Shown here one piece after another: positions 23,514 to 33,440 of a DNA stretch of 64,000 nt. The notes below the pieces were generated by a model. It was not told the DNA's origin. It worked only from the letters and a program-made list of their open reading frames with translations, and ran no database searches. The DNA is from Myxococcus xanthus. Lineage in GTDB: Bacteria; Myxococcota; Myxococcia; Myxococcales; Myxococcaceae. How positions within the stretch are numbered: position 1 is the stretch's first letter; every line of letters starts with the position of its first letter. A program made the position numbers and the translations under genes. Location: NCBI RefSeq assembly GCF_900106535.1, contig NZ_FNOH01000022.1:1-64000 (forward strand), in the 5' to 3' direction.

Positions 23514-24377
23514 ATGAACAAACGCGATTTGGAGCCTGGAATCATCACCGACCTGGCCGGAAGGACCACGTACGGTGATTATCTGCAGCTCGACCGGCTC
23601 TTGTCGGCGCAGGTGACGCGCTCGCAACCGCCTCACCACGACGAGCTGTTGTTCATCATCCAGCACCAGACGAGCGAGCTGTGGATGAAGCTGCTCATCC
23701 ACGAGCTGGGCGCCTGCATCCGTTACGTGCAGGCGGACCGGCTGGAGCCGTCGTTCAAGATTTTCGCGCGCGTGGCGCACATCCAACGGATGCTCTTCGA
23801 ACAGTGGAGCGTGTTGGAGACGCTCACGCCGAACGAGTACCTGGAGTTCCGCGACACGCTGGGCAGCTCCTCTGGCTTCCAGAGCTTCCAGTACCGTGCG
23901 GTGGAGTTCCTGCTGGGCAACAAGGACGCGCAGGCGTTGATGCCCTTCCGCCACGTCCCCGCCATCCATGGCGAGCTGGAGCGGCTGTTCGAATCCCCCA
24001 GCCTGTATGACGAGTTCCTGCGCCACCTGTCGCGCATGGGGCATCCGGTGCCGCAGAGCCACGTGCAGCGTGACTGGCGCAAGCCCTACGAGAAGAGCCC
24101 GGAGGTGGTGGAGGTGTTCCGGCGCATCTACCAGGACGCCGAGGCGCACTGGGATGCGTATGAGATGTGCGAGAAGCTGGTGGACACCGAGGAGCGTTTC
24201 CAGCTCTGGCGCTACCGCCACATGATGACGGTGATGCGCATCATCGGCTTCAAGCAAGGCACGGGCGGCTCCTCGGGTGTGGGCTTCCTGCGCAAGGCGT
24301 TGGACCTGCGCTTCTTCCCGGAGCTGTGGGACGTGCGCACGGAGCTGACGCCGCCTCCTCCGCGCCACCGGCCCTGA
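23514..24377 (+). CDS. kynA: Tryptophan 2,3-dioxygenase
   Basis: The 287-aa heme enzyme opens tryptophan to N-formylkynurenine. Motifs are [31 protein letters not shown] (substrate-side His), FREMLFEQW-like [38 protein letters not shown] (heme-binding His) and [12 protein letters not shown]. Length is typical. ATG 23514 (MNKRDLEPG) is preferred over the CTG/ATG frame four codons upstream. No kynureninase or formamidase gene is next to it. Confidence 0.93.
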   Translation: MNKRDLEPGIITDLAGRTTYGDYLQLDRLLSAQVTRSQPPHHDELLFIIQHQTSELWMKLLIHELGACIRYVQADRLEPSFKIFARVAHIQRMLFEQWSVLETLTPNEYLEFRDTLGSSSGFQSFQYRAVEFLLGNKDAQALMPFRHVPAIHGELERLFESPSLYDEFLRHLSRMGHPVPQSHVQRDWRKPYEKSPEVVEVFRRIYQDAEAHWDAYEMCEKLVDTEERFQLWRYRHMMTVMRIIGFKQGTGGSSGVGFLRKALDLRFFPELWDVRTELTPPPPRHRP

Positions 24378-24518
24378 ACGTTCGCTCGACTGAAGACAGT
24401 CCAGCGCCTCGCGGGGCCGTCCATTCCGGTACGGCTCCGCGGAGGGAATGACGACTGTCTGGCATGCCAGGGTGGCCGGCCACGGATTGTCATGGGCGCG
24501 GGTTAGGCTTCACGCACC

Positions 24519-25640
24519 ATGGACGCTGCCGAACCGCTGCTCTTCGATAAGGCGTACGTCCTCTGCTACCGCACCTTCGACATCGCGGAGGAGCTGGACC
24601 TGGAGCGCGCGCGCCGGGTGCTCACGGAGGACTCGCGCCGGCTCAAGCTGTCACGGGAGAACAGTCAGTACATCCAACTGCCCAACCCGCCGCTGGCCTA
24701 TGAGCTGGGACGCCGGCCCCTGGCACTGCGGGACGGGCCCGTCATGGTGGATGTCACCGCGCGCCTGTTCGACCATGGCGCCGTGTCCATCATCCTCCAG
24801 GTGCCTGTCGTTCCGGGCACCTCGTTGAAAGCGCTCACGCGCATGGCGGACGAACTCTATGACAGCCAGGCGTTGGAGGACCTGGCGTTGGAATTGGTGG
24901 AAGGTGTGCGCCGCACCATCGCCCCCGCCGCGCAGGCGCCGCACCTGTGGGAGCAGAACGAGAGCTACACCGTCATCTTCGCCGAGCACATCCGGGGCAA
25001 TCCCACCGCGGATGAGCTGGTGACGCGCGCGGACCTGGCCCGGCTGCTCCTGGGCGAAAGCGGCACGGTGCCGCTGTCTCCGCGTGAGAGCGAATCCGTG
25101 CTCCAGTCGCGCTTCAGCTACACCATCCAGGACCTGGTCGTCATCGACTGGAACAGCGCCTTCGTCTACGAGCCGTCCGGCTCGCGAGACATCCCCGACC
25201 TGTTGGAAATCGCCAACGCGCAGTTGTTGGAGTTCCGCTACTACGACGAGCGGTTGGACGCGCACATCACCCGCATCCACGAGAAGGTGCAGGCCGCGCG
25301 GCATGGGTGGGCCACGTTGTTCCGCAGCCCCTACCGCAGCCTGGCCCGGCAGACGCTCTCCACGCTGGTGGACCTCAACGAGTTCATCGAGCGCGTGGAG
25401 AACAGTCTCAAAATCATCGGCGACTTCTACCTGGCCAAGGTCTACGAGAGCGCCGTGCGCCGCATGCGCATCCCGCCGTGGCAGGCCGCCGTCACCCGCA
25501 AGCAGCAGTTGCTGGCCCAGACGTATGGCCTGCTCAAGGGCGACGTGGACATCGACCGCTCCCACACGTTGGAGGCCGTCATCGTCCTGCTCATCGTGCT
25601 GGAAATCTTCTTCGCCTTCTTCCGCGTCTTCGAGCACTGA
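24519..25640 (+). CDS. RMD1/DUF155-like membrane-anchored protein
   Basis: The 373-aa protein has an N-terminal mixed domain (YVLCYRTFDIAEELDL...), a central VIDWNSAFVYEPSGSRDIPDLLEIANAQLLEFRYYD, here cited as VIDWNSAFVYEP and LLEIANAQLLEFRYYD, and a C-terminal helix VIVLLIVLEIFFAFFRVF that should anchor it in the inner membrane. The order and the final hydrophobic segment resemble the RMD1/YagE (DUF155) family, whose molecular role is poorly known. ATG 24519 fits. It stands between kynA and a large histidine kinase gene on the same strand. Confidence 0.6.
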   Translation: MDAAEPLLFDKAYVLCYRTFDIAEELDLERARRVLTEDSRRLKLSRENSQYIQLPNPPLAYELGRRPLALRDGPVMVDVTARLFDHGAVSIILQVPVVPGTSLKALTRMADELYDSQALEDLALELVEGVRRTIAPAAQAPHLWEQNESYTVIFAEHIRGNPTADELVTRADLARLLLGESGTVPLSPRESESVLQSRFSYTIQDLVVIDWNSAFVYEPSGSRDIPDLLEIANAQLLEFRYYDERLDAHITRIHEKVQAARHGWATLFRSPYRSLARQTLSTLVDLNEFIERVENSLKIIGDFYLAKVYESAVRRMRIPPWQAAVTRKQQLLAQTYGLLKGDVDIDRSHTLEAVIVLLIVLEIFFAFFRVFEH

Positions 25641-25762
25641 GGCACCCGAGGGGAATCCCGTACTTCAGGGCAACGCGCTGTGCGGTTTCCACGCTTCGTC
25701 CGGCATGGGAGAATGAGGCTTCGAGGCAGGGAGCCATGCGTCCGTGCCGGGGGGAGTGGGGC

Positions 25763-28735
25763 ATGAATGTGCCCGGAAAAAACGTGGGAGCCGCGGTGGA
25801 CCGCATGTCGCGGGCCCTGGAGCGGCTGTCCGCAGCACCGCCGGTGGTGGCGGTGCTGGAGGAATTGCTTTGCCAGGCGTCCGCCACGCTGGGGGCTTCG
25901 GGTGCCTTCCTGTGCTGGTGGGGCGGGACGGGCGACTTGAGCACGCTCACCACGCACGGTGTGGATGCGGAGGCGGCCGCCATCTGGGCTCAGCAACTGC
26001 TGGCCCAGGCGCCCGCGCCGGGTGAGCCTCGGCTGCCCCGGGTGGTGGAGGACGTGTCGCGAGACGCGCTGCTGGCCTCCGAGCCGGACGCCCTGCGGCG
26101 CCTGGGGGCCACGGCCTTGCTGTCCCAGCCGCTCTTCTTCGCCTCCGGCATGGGCGCCGCCGGTGTGCTGGGCGTGCTCTTCCGCGAGGCGTGGCAGCCA
26201 CGGGAGGAGGACCTGCGGCGCTTCGGCCTCTCGGTGAAGCTGGCGGCGCTGGCGCTGGAGCGCGAGCGCATGGCGGAGACGCTGCGCCAGTCCGTGCTGT
26301 CCGCGCGAGCGGAGGTGGAGGAGTCGGAGGTGCTGCGGCTGCGCCGCTTCCAGGCGGTGACGGAGGCCTTGGGCGGCGCGCTGTCCTCGGACGAGGTGGC
26401 GCGCGTGGTGCTGGAGCAGGGGCTTCCCGCGGTGGGCGCCGACGTGGGCCTGGTGCACCTGGTGGAGCCGGACGGGACGCTGGCGTTGAAGGCCGCGCTG
26501 GGGGTGTCCAACGCGCAGCGGGAGGCGCTCCGGGTGCCGCCCTGGCGAATCGGTGGTGTGCCGGGGCACGGCGCGGGGGCACCCGTGCGGCTGGAGACGC
26601 CCGCCGCGGCGCGAGACGTGGTGCTCGTGCTCGGGGCGCCGGTGTGGCTGGAGACGTCCGCCGCGGCGCGAGATGTGGTGCCCGTGCTCGGGGCGCCGGT
26701 GTGGCTGGAGACGCCCGCCGCGGTGCGGGACGTGGTGCCCTCGCTGGGGGCACTGCCCGCGCTGGTGCTGCTGCCCTTGCAGGTGGAAGGGCATGCCTTT
26801 GGCACGTTGTGCCTCGGCTTCTCGGAGGCGCGGCGCTTCTCGGTGCTGGAGCGGGCGTCCATCACCGGTCTGGGGCATGCGTGTGGCCAGGCGCTGGAGC
26901 GCGCGCGGCTGTACGCGCGGGAGCGCACCGCGCGGCTTCAGGCGGAGGCGGCCGGACAGCGCCTGCGGCTCCTGGCGGACGCGAGCGCGCTCGTGTCGGC
27001 GTCGCTGGACTGGGAGGAGACGGTGGCGGGCGTGGCGCGGCTGGCGCTGGGGCACTTCGCGGATGGCTGCGCGGTGGATTCGTACGAGGACGGCGTGGTG
27101 CGGCGGCTGGCCGTGCTCTATGAGAATCCACAATCGGCGCCGCGCGGGTTGGAGCTCCTGCGCTTCGCTCCGCAGGAAGGCAGCCCTACGTTGCTGGCGG
27201 AGGTGCTCGCCTCGGGGCGCCCGTGGATGATGGCGCGCCCCACCGCGGAGCCCGGGGACACCCGTACGGCGGCGGCACGGCTGTACGCGGCCGCGCGCGA
27301 GCTGGGCGTGGGCTCGCTCATCCTGACGCCGCTGGTGGCGCGGCAGCGCACGCTGGGGGTGCTCACCTTCATGCGGAGCGAGACGTCCGCGCCCTTCGAC
27401 ATCCCGGACCTGTCCCTGGCCGAGGAGCTGGCGGGGCGCGCGGCGCTGGCCATCGACAACGCGGACCTGTTCCGCAAGGCGCGCGCGGCGGAGGAGGAGA
27501 GCCGGCGCGGGGCGGCGCGGCTCCACGTCCTGGTGCAGGTCAGCCACCTCATCGCGGAGGCGGGGTTGGACCTGTCCATGGTGCTGGAGGTGCTGGTGCG
27601 CAAGGTGTCGGAGGCGCTCGGAGACGCGTGCGTGCTCCAACTGCTCTCCGAGGACACGACGCGCTTGGAGCTGGTGACGGTGCACCATCCCAACGCGGAG
27701 GCCCGCGCGGTGCTGGACGCATCCATGCGGCGCTGTCCGGGGCGGGTGGGAGAAGGGCTGTCGGGCCGGGTGGCGGCGACGGGGCAGCCGCTCTTCGTCC
27801 CGCGCCTTCAGGCCGAGGACCTGCGCGATGAGCGCGTGCCGGAGGGCATGCCCTTCCTCCGGCACTATGGGCCCCACAGCGTCATCGTCGTCCCGCTGGG
27901 CGTGCGCGGCCGGGTGCTGGGCACCCTGGGGGTGATGCGCGAGGCGCAGGGCCGCGAGTATTCGGTGGAGGAGCGCGCGCTACTGGAGAGCCTGGCGGCG
28001 CGCGCGGCGCTGGCCATTGAAGACGCGCGGCGATACGGCGCGGCCACGCAGGCGGTGAAGGCGCGGGACGAGCTGCTGTCGGTGGCGGGGCACGAGCTGA
28101 AGTCGCCGCTGAACGCGCTCCAACTCCAGATTCACCTGCTGGCGCGCATGGCCCGCGAGGCGATGGCCGTGGACGGGCTGGCGGAGCGCGCGGAGCGGGC
28201 GGCGAAGGCGGGCCAGCGGCTGGGGCTGCTCATCGATGACCTGCTGGATGTCTCGCGCCTCAGCTCGGGGCGGCTGGGGCTGAAGCGTGAAGAGGTGGAC
28301 CTGGCGGCGCTGACGCGCGAGCTGGTGGGCCGCATGTCCGAGGAGCTGGCGCTGGCGGGCAACGAGGTGCGGCTGCTGCTGGACAGGCCGGTGTCGGGGC
28401 ACTGGGACCGGCTGCGGCTGGAGCAGGTGCTGGTGAACCTGCTCACCAACGCGGCGAAGTACGGCGCGGGCCGGCCGGTGACGGTGGAGGTGGAGGCGGT
28501 GGGCCCGGTGGCGCGGCTGTCCGTGCGCGACGAGGGCATCGGCGTGTCGCCGGAGGAGCAGGAGCGCATCTTCGAGCAGTTCGAGCGCTCCGCGTCGGTG
28601 CAGCACTTCAAGGGCCTGGGCCTGGGCTTGTGGATTACCAAGCGCATCGTCGAGGCCCACGGCGGCAGCATCCGCCTGACGAGCGAGCCGGGCAAGGGCT
28701 CCACCTTCACCGTGGAGCTGCCCTTGCCGGCTTGA
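25763..28735 (+). CDS. Four-GAF soluble sensor histidine kinase
   Basis: The 990-aa protein has GAF-like domains at about 15-170, 195-385, 405-570 and 590-750. A kinase core follows: H-box LLSVAGHELKSPLNAL (His near 778), N-box VLVNLLTNAAKYG, G1 RDEGIGVSPEEQERIFEQFE, and G2 GLGLGLWITKRIVEAHGG. No transmembrane segments, so it senses a cytoplasmic ligand or redox cue and signals to an unlinked regulator. ATG 25763 follows a GGGGGGAG tract. The second GAF carries three copies of a 19-residue insert (residues 272-328). Confidence 0.88.
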   Translation: MNVPGKNVGAAVDRMSRALERLSAAPPVVAVLEELLCQASATLGASGAFLCWWGGTGDLSTLTTHGVDAEAAAIWAQQLLAQAPAPGEPRLPRVVEDVSRDALLASEPDALRRLGATALLSQPLFFASGMGAAGVLGVLFREAWQPREEDLRRFGLSVKLAALALERERMAETLRQSVLSARAEVEESEVLRLRRFQAVTEALGGALSSDEVARVVLEQGLPAVGADVGLVHLVEPDGTLALKAALGVSNAQREALRVPPWRIGGVPGHGAGAPVRLETPAAARDVVLVLGAPVWLETSAAARDVVPVLGAPVWLETPAAVRDVVPSLGALPALVLLPLQVEGHAFGTLCLGFSEARRFSVLERASITGLGHACGQALERARLYARERTARLQAEAAGQRLRLLADASALVSASLDWEETVAGVARLALGHFADGCAVDSYEDGVVRRLAVLYENPQSAPRGLELLRFAPQEGSPTLLAEVLASGRPWMMARPTAEPGDTRTAAARLYAAARELGVGSLILTPLVARQRTLGVLTFMRSETSAPFDIPDLSLAEELAGRAALAIDNADLFRKARAAEEESRRGAARLHVLVQVSHLIAEAGLDLSMVLEVLVRKVSEALGDACVLQLLSEDTTRLELVTVHHPNAEARAVLDASMRRCPGRVGEGLSGRVAATGQPLFVPRLQAEDLRDERVPEGMPFLRHYGPHSVIVVPLGVRGRVLGTLGVMREAQGREYSVEERALLESLAARAALAIEDARRYGAATQAVKARDELLSVAGHELKSPLNALQLQIHLLARMAREAMAVDGLAERAERAAKAGQRLGLLIDDLLDVSRLSSGRLGLKREEVDLAALTRELVGRMSEELALAGNEVRLLLDRPVSGHWDRLRLEQVLVNLLTNAAKYGAGRPVTVEVEAVGPVARLSVRDEGIGVSPEEQERIFEQFERSASVQHFKGLGLGLWITKRIVEAHGGSIRLTSEPGKGSTFTVELPLPA
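26576..26746 (+). repeat. Triple in-frame 57-bp tandem repeat inside a GAF domain
   Basis: Three units at 26576-26632, 26633-26689 and 26690-26746 encode GAPVWLETPAAARDVVPVL with one to three changes each. The period is exactly 57 bases (19 codons), so the frame is kept. It looks like a recent slippage or unequal-crossover expansion of a loop. Confidence 0.85.
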
Positions 28736-28776
28736 GCGCCTGGACAGCTCGCACTCGCTGCGCTCTGGTTCCGCGG

Positions 28777-29790
28777 ATGATGAAGACGCGCGCACTCCAC
28801 CGACTGGCCTTGCTCGCCGCCGCCGTGCTGGCCGTGGCCGCCCCGGGCTGCCGGCACGCGCCCCCGCTCGACCCGGGCCTGGACGCGGATGGCGACGGCG
28901 TCCTCAATGGGGAGGATGCCTGCCCCACCGTGCGCGGGCTCGCGCGGCTCCAGGGCTGCCCCGCGAAGGACACGGACGGCGACGGCGTGGAGGACGCGTT
29001 GGACAAGTGTCCGCGTCACGCCGGGCCCGCGTCGCGGGAGGGCTGCCCCATCCGCGACTCGGACGAGGACGGCGTGGAGGACGCGAAGGACGCCTGCCCG
29101 CGGGTGTTCGGCCTGCTGGAGCGGCAGGGCTGTCCCGTCGACGACCCGGACCGCGACGGGGTGGAGGGCGCGGCGGACAAGTGCCCGGACGAGCCCGGAC
29201 CCGCCTCGCGCGAGGGGTGCCCCATCCGTGACGCGGACGGGGATGGCGTACCGGATGAAGAGGACGCCTGCCCCGACGAGGAGGGACTGCCCTCGCTGCG
29301 CGGCTGCCCGGAGCGGGACGTGGACGGCGACGGCGTGGCGGACCACCGGGACAATTGCCCGCGAGAGCGGGGCGCGGTGGACAACCAGGGTTGCCCGGCG
29401 GCGCGCAAGCAGCGCGTCGTCATCCGCCCGGACCGGCTGGAGCTGTTGGAGCGCATCACCTTCGCGCCCGGCACCGCCGCTCTCCAGCCGCGGGTCCAGC
29501 CGGCGCTCGACAACGTGGCAGACGTCCTGCTGGTGCACCCGCGGCTGGGTGTCATCGCCATCGAGGGCCACACGGACAACCGCGGGGACCCGGACGTGCA
29601 GCGGGAGGTGACGCTGGCGCGCGCGGAGGCGGTGCGGGACTACCTGGTGGAGCGGGGTGTCCCGCCAGACCGGCTGGAGGCGTGGGGATTCGGCCCGGAC
29701 AAGCCCGTCGAGTCGAATGAGACTGCCCAGGGACGCGAGGCCAACCGCCGTCTGGACCTCCGGGTGGTGGCGCCGCGCGGACGGCCGTAA
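28777..29790 (+). CDS. OmpA-family lipoprotein with thrombospondin type 3-like repeats
   Basis: The 337-aa protein has a signal peptide with lipobox AAPGC, then six calcium-binding-like repeats of the form DxDGDGVxDxxDxCP, each followed by a loop ending in GCP (residues about 30-210). The C-terminal OmpA domain (about 225-330) has [28 protein letters not shown] and [16 protein letters not shown], which bind peptidoglycan. It should tether the outer membrane to the wall, with the repeats as a rigid calcium-dependent spacer. ATG-ATG at 28777/28780. Starts 42 bases after the kinase stop, perhaps co-transcribed. Confidence 0.88.
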   Translation: MMKTRALHRLALLAAAVLAVAAPGCRHAPPLDPGLDADGDGVLNGEDACPTVRGLARLQGCPAKDTDGDGVEDALDKCPRHAGPASREGCPIRDSDEDGVEDAKDACPRVFGLLERQGCPVDDPDRDGVEGAADKCPDEPGPASREGCPIRDADGDGVPDEEDACPDEEGLPSLRGCPERDVDGDGVADHRDNCPRERGAVDNQGCPAARKQRVVIRPDRLELLERITFAPGTAALQPRVQPALDNVADVLLVHPRLGVIAIEGHTDNRGDPDVQREVTLARAEAVRDYLVERGVPPDRLEAWGFGPDKPVESNETAQGREANRRLDLRVVAPRGRP

Positions 29791-29837
29791 GTCCCGGACT
29801 CCCCGTGGGTGGGGGGTGTGATGTACACTCACCCACC

Positions 29838-31298
29838 ATGAGTGCTTCCAGCCCCCTGTTCGGTGATTTGCTGCTCAAGCTGGGGATTGTCTCGCCCGGT
29901 CAGGTGCAGGAGGCGCTCGCCCTCCAGGCCCTCACCGGGCAGCGCGTGGGGGAAGCCCTCATCTCCCTGGGCTACGTCACGCGAGAGCAGATTCAGGACG
30001 CGCTGGGAGAGGCGCTCGGGCTGCACCAGGACAAGAGCCCCCTTCAGCCCGCGCTGGGCGAGCTGCTGGTGGGGCTCAAGTACGTGACGCTGGCGCAGCT
30101 CGACGAGGCGCTCGCGCGCCAGCGCCGCGACGGCCGCAAGCTGGGCGAAATCCTGGTGGAGCTGGGCCACTGCACCTACAAGCAAATCTACGAGGCGCTG
30201 GGGCTGCAGAACCGCATCGCCGGGCGGCAGGACCTGCCGCGCCCCTCCTCTGACGGCCGTCGCCGCGTGGTGGTGGTGGACGACAGCCCGCTGGCCTGCG
30301 CCTTCGTGCAGGAGGGCCTGGTGGCGCTGGGCTACGAAGTCCTCTGCTTCCAGGACCCGTTCGAGGCCCTGGAGAGCATGGGCCGTCTCCAGCCCGTCAT
30401 CGTCCTCAGCGATTTGGAGATGCCCGGCCTGGACGGCGTGGAGCTGTGTCGCCGCCTGAAGGAAGGCCCCAGCCACGCGGTGCCCGCCATCATCCTCACC
30501 GCCAACGACGTGGAGGCCGAGCGCGTGCGCGGCCTGCGCGCTGGCGCGGATGACTACGTCAACAAGTCCGCGTCCATGGACGAACTGGCCGCGCGCATCG
30601 AAAGCGTGGTGCGCCGCACCGGCGAAACGGAGCGCATGCGCAAGCTGTTCGCGCGTTACACGTCCGACGCGGTGGTGGAGGAAATCCTCAAGAGCGCGGA
30701 CGCGGTGGTGCTCACCGGCGAGAAGCGCGAGGTGACGTTGCTGTTCGCGGACATCCGCAACTTCACCGGCCTGGCGGAGAGCCTGCCTCCAGAGCAGGTG
30801 GTGGGGGTGCTCAACCAGGTGCTCGGGCGGATGTCGGACGCGGTGCTCACCTGCGGCGGCACGCTGGACAAGTTCCTGGGCGACGGGCTGATGGCCGTCT
30901 TCGGCGCGCCGGTGGCCCGTCCGGATGACGCGCTGCGTGCGCTCCAGTCCGCGAAGATGATGATGGATGCGCTGACGGACCTGCGCATCGAGGCGGAGGC
31001 GGAGTGGGCGGCGGGCGGGCGTGAGGGCCAGCCGCTGGTGCTGGAGCTGGGCATCGGCATCAACTCGGGTGTGGTGGTGGCGGGCAACATTGGCAGCACG
31101 GTGCGCGCCGAGTACACCTGCATCGGGGACGCGGTGAACGTGGCCGCGCGGCTGTGCGCGCTGGCGGGCCCGGGGGAAATCCTGGTGGGGGAGCGCACCC
31201 GCGAGCTGGTGGACGCCAACGAGACGGCCTTCGAGGACTTGCCTCCCGTGCGGCTGAAGGGCAAGCAGCAGCCCGTTCCACTGTTCCGCGCCTTGTAA
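29838..31298 (+). CDS. MshEN-MshEN-receiver-adenylate cyclase protein
   Basis: The 486-aa protein has two N-terminal MshEN/GspE-N type repeats ([40 protein letters not shown]), which in relatives bind cyclic-di-GMP. A receiver domain follows ([10 protein letters not shown], phosphoacceptor in [12 protein letters not shown], Lys in DDYVNKSAS). The C-terminus is a class III nucleotide cyclase with both metal Asp residues ([25 protein letters not shown]) and the purine-site [11 protein letters not shown], so it is probably active. This would couple c-di-GMP and phosphorylation to cAMP. ATG 29838. Confidence 0.85.
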   Translation: MSASSPLFGDLLLKLGIVSPGQVQEALALQALTGQRVGEALISLGYVTREQIQDALGEALGLHQDKSPLQPALGELLVGLKYVTLAQLDEALARQRRDGRKLGEILVELGHCTYKQIYEALGLQNRIAGRQDLPRPSSDGRRRVVVVDDSPLACAFVQEGLVALGYEVLCFQDPFEALESMGRLQPVIVLSDLEMPGLDGVELCRRLKEGPSHAVPAIILTANDVEAERVRGLRAGADDYVNKSASMDELAARIESVVRRTGETERMRKLFARYTSDAVVEEILKSADAVVLTGEKREVTLLFADIRNFTGLAESLPPEQVVGVLNQVLGRMSDAVLTCGGTLDKFLGDGLMAVFGAPVARPDDALRALQSAKMMMDALTDLRIEAEAEWAAGGREGQPLVLELGIGINSGVVVAGNIGSTVRAEYTCIGDAVNVAARLCALAGPGEILVGERTRELVDANETAFEDLPPVRLKGKQQPVPLFRAL

Positions 31299-31351
31299 GG
31301 GGTGAAGTCCACGCGCGCCTCGCGACCGGAAAGCGGCTATAGGAAGGGGTC

Positions 31352-31774
31352 ATGAACGCCTCGTCTGACGAGCCCCCTCCGTCCCGCCGCTCCCCCGTGT
31401 TGTTCGTGGGGCTCGTCTTCGGACTCGGGTTGGTGGTCGCCGTCCTGGTGGGCGCGCTGAGCGGCTCCAAGGCCGTGCACGCCGACCGCATCCACCAGGA
31501 CCTCGCCCTGCTGGAGGAGGCCCTGGGCCGCTACCGCGCGGACAAGGGCACCCTGCCGGAAGACGCGGACGTGGAGGAGCTGCTGGTGCCCGCGTACCTG
31601 CCCTCCGTGCCGTTGGACCCGTGGGGCCGGCCGTACCGCTACACGAGCAACGGCGAGGAAGTGTTCCTGTCCACCTTCGGCAAGAGCGGAGACCGGGGTG
31701 GCTCGGGCGAGGAGCAGGACCACACCAACCACGACGGGCACGCCGTGCCCAAGGTTGAGCCCGAGCGGACGTGA
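31352..31774 (+). CDS. Type II secretion GspG-like pseudopilin-type protein
   Basis: The 140-aa protein has an N-terminal hydrophobic helix (VLFVGLVFGLGLVVAVLVGAL), then the GspG-like globular part: DLALLEEALGRYRADKGTLP, VPAYLPSVPLDPWGRPYRY and the FSTFGKSGD-like FLSTFGKSGDRGGSG calcium-loop region. The classical prepilin peptidase site (G/FTLxE) is absent, so it is a GspG C-domain on a simple membrane anchor. It stands alone; no other secretion genes are near. Confidence 0.75.
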   Translation: MNASSDEPPPSRRSPVLFVGLVFGLGLVVAVLVGALSGSKAVHADRIHQDLALLEEALGRYRADKGTLPEDADVEELLVPAYLPSVPLDPWGRPYRYTSNGEEVFLSTFGKSGDRGGSGEEQDHTNHDGHAVPKVEPERT

Positions 31775-31942
31775 CGTGCGGGCGGGCAGGCGCTGGGGCG
31801 TGCCCAGGCCCCGCGAGCCCGCGGGGGCGGTGTGCGCCGGGCCCTGGAGCGAGCCAGCGTAGGGCGGGTGCCCGCTTCCTGGCGTCGCCATGGCCACTGT
31901 TTCCTTCACGGGGAAGGGTCTTCCCGAACCTGGAGGGCAGCC

Positions 31943-33304
31943 ATGGCCATCGTGTGCGTCACCAACCTGTCCCCTGAGTCCCTCGCGGCTGCCCACGTGG
32001 CGGCGGCCGTGGCGGGGCGGCTGCAAGAGTCGCTGCTGCTCCTGGGCGTCGCGGAGGGCGACGCATTCCTCGACGACGGCACCGGCGCGCTGGTCCTCAC
32101 CCAGCAGCGGTTGGAGGCGGAGGCCGCGCGGCTCGAAACGCTCGCGAGGGTGGTGCACTACCGGCTGCAGGCGGGCACCTCCGCGGACGAAGTGCTCAGT
32201 GACGAGGAGTGCCGGCACGCGCGCTGGATTGTGGTGGCCGCGTCCGGCTGGCGCACCCCGGCGTGGCGGCGGGCCACGGTGCCCGAACGCCTGTCCCGTT
32301 ACGGCTGCGCGCCGGTGCTGGCCGTGCGCAGCGACACCGCGCTGACCGACTGGGCGCGGGGCCGCAGGCGGCTGTTGGTGCTGGTGGGCGTGGACCCCGG
32401 CTCCTCCACCACGGGCGCCGCAGTGTCCTTCTTGCGCGAGCTGCGCCGGGTGGGGCCGTGTGACGTGCTGGCCACCTACGTGTGCTCGCCCATGGACGAA
32501 CGGGAACGGCTGGGCATCCACAGCCCCGTGCACGTGGAGCTGCTGGAGCCGGCGCTGCAGGGCATGGAGGCGCTGGACCCCATCGTGGAGCGCGTGCTGC
32601 AACGCGAGGTGCGCGAGCAGGTGGGGGACCTGGTGGGCGAGGGCCGCGTGGAGGTGGTGCTGGAGCCCGGCTTCGGCCGTCCGGCGGACCACCTGATGCA
32701 CGTGGCGCACACGCGCGGCGCGGACCTGATGGTGGTGGGCACGCACCAGCGCAGCGGGGTGAAGCGGCTGTGGCATGGCTCGGTGTCCGCGGGGGTGCTG
32801 CGGCACGCGGCGCAGTCCGTGGTGTGTGTGCCCCCCATGGTGCAGGCCCGGCGCGCGGACCGCCCGCCGCGAAGCGTGCTGGTGCCCGTGGACTTCTCCG
32901 AGGCCTGCACCAAGGCCATCTCCCATGCGCGCACGCTGGTGGGGCCCGGGGGCCGGGTACACCTGCTGCACGTCCACCGCCGCAAGCTGGAGGACCGCGG
33001 CTTCGCGGACCACTACGGCGTGCTGCCCGAGCCCGCCAGGGACAGGGACCAGGTGCTCCAGCGGCTGTGGGAGTTGGTGCCGCGCGACGAAACCGCCCAG
33101 ACGGTGCGCTGGAGCGTGGAGGGTGTGACGGGCGAGGACGTGACGCTGGCCATCTGCCAGGCCACGGAGCGCGAAGGGGTGGACCTGGTGTGCGTGGGGA
33201 CGTCCCTGGAGCCCTCGCGCCTGCGGGACGCCCTGGAGGGCGAGGTGGCCCATGAGCTGGTGACGCGTTGCCGCCGGCCCGTCATGGTGGTGCCCTCCGC
33301 CTGA
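31943..33304 (+). CDS. Triple universal stress protein
   Basis: The 453-aa protein has a diverged N-terminal Usp-like part (1-140), a middle domain (RRLLVLVGVDPGSSTTGA ... ADLMVVGTHQRSGVKRLWHGSVS) and a C-terminal one (SVLVPVDFSEACTKAISHA ... VDLVCVGTSLEPS). The middle domain keeps the ATP-binding pattern GTHxRSGxxRxxxGSVS; the last has a shortened loop. A role in stress or dormancy signalling is inferred from the family. ATG 31943 follows TGGAGGGCAGCC. Confidence 0.85.
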   Translation: MAIVCVTNLSPESLAAAHVAAAVAGRLQESLLLLGVAEGDAFLDDGTGALVLTQQRLEAEAARLETLARVVHYRLQAGTSADEVLSDEECRHARWIVVAASGWRTPAWRRATVPERLSRYGCAPVLAVRSDTALTDWARGRRRLLVLVGVDPGSSTTGAAVSFLRELRRVGPCDVLATYVCSPMDERERLGIHSPVHVELLEPALQGMEALDPIVERVLQREVREQVGDLVGEGRVEVVLEPGFGRPADHLMHVAHTRGADLMVVGTHQRSGVKRLWHGSVSAGVLRHAAQSVVCVPPMVQARRADRPPRSVLVPVDFSEACTKAISHARTLVGPGGRVHLLHVHRRKLEDRGFADHYGVLPEPARDRDQVLQRLWELVPRDETAQTVRWSVEGVTGEDVTLAICQATEREGVDLVCVGTSLEPSRLRDALEGEVAHELVTRCRRPVMVVPSA

Positions 33305-33369
33305 GGCGGGTGTTTCAGACGGGGGATACCTGTCATCACATGAAAGGACTGTCAGGTGGTGGCGGCTCC

Positions 33370-33391
33370 GACGTGCCCGGTAGGGCACGTC
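33370..33391. promoter_or_regulatory. Perfect 9+9 inverted repeat between the Usp gene and the next gene
   Basis: GACGTGCCC, GGTA, GGGCACGTC. It starts 66 bases after the Usp stop and ends 50 bases before the GTG at 33441. A TAGAAT word follows at about 33397. It may be an operator or a terminator; no T-run follows. Confidence 0.45.
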
Positions 33392-33440
33392 TGCATTAGA
33401 ATCTAGAAATCACGCATTTCCAGACGCAGGGGGGCCGCCG

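Noticed and set aside
28880-29400. Regular short repeats considered as a DNA repeat array
   Set aside because: They are the coding pattern of DxDGDGV calcium-binding repeats in the OmpA lipoprotein.
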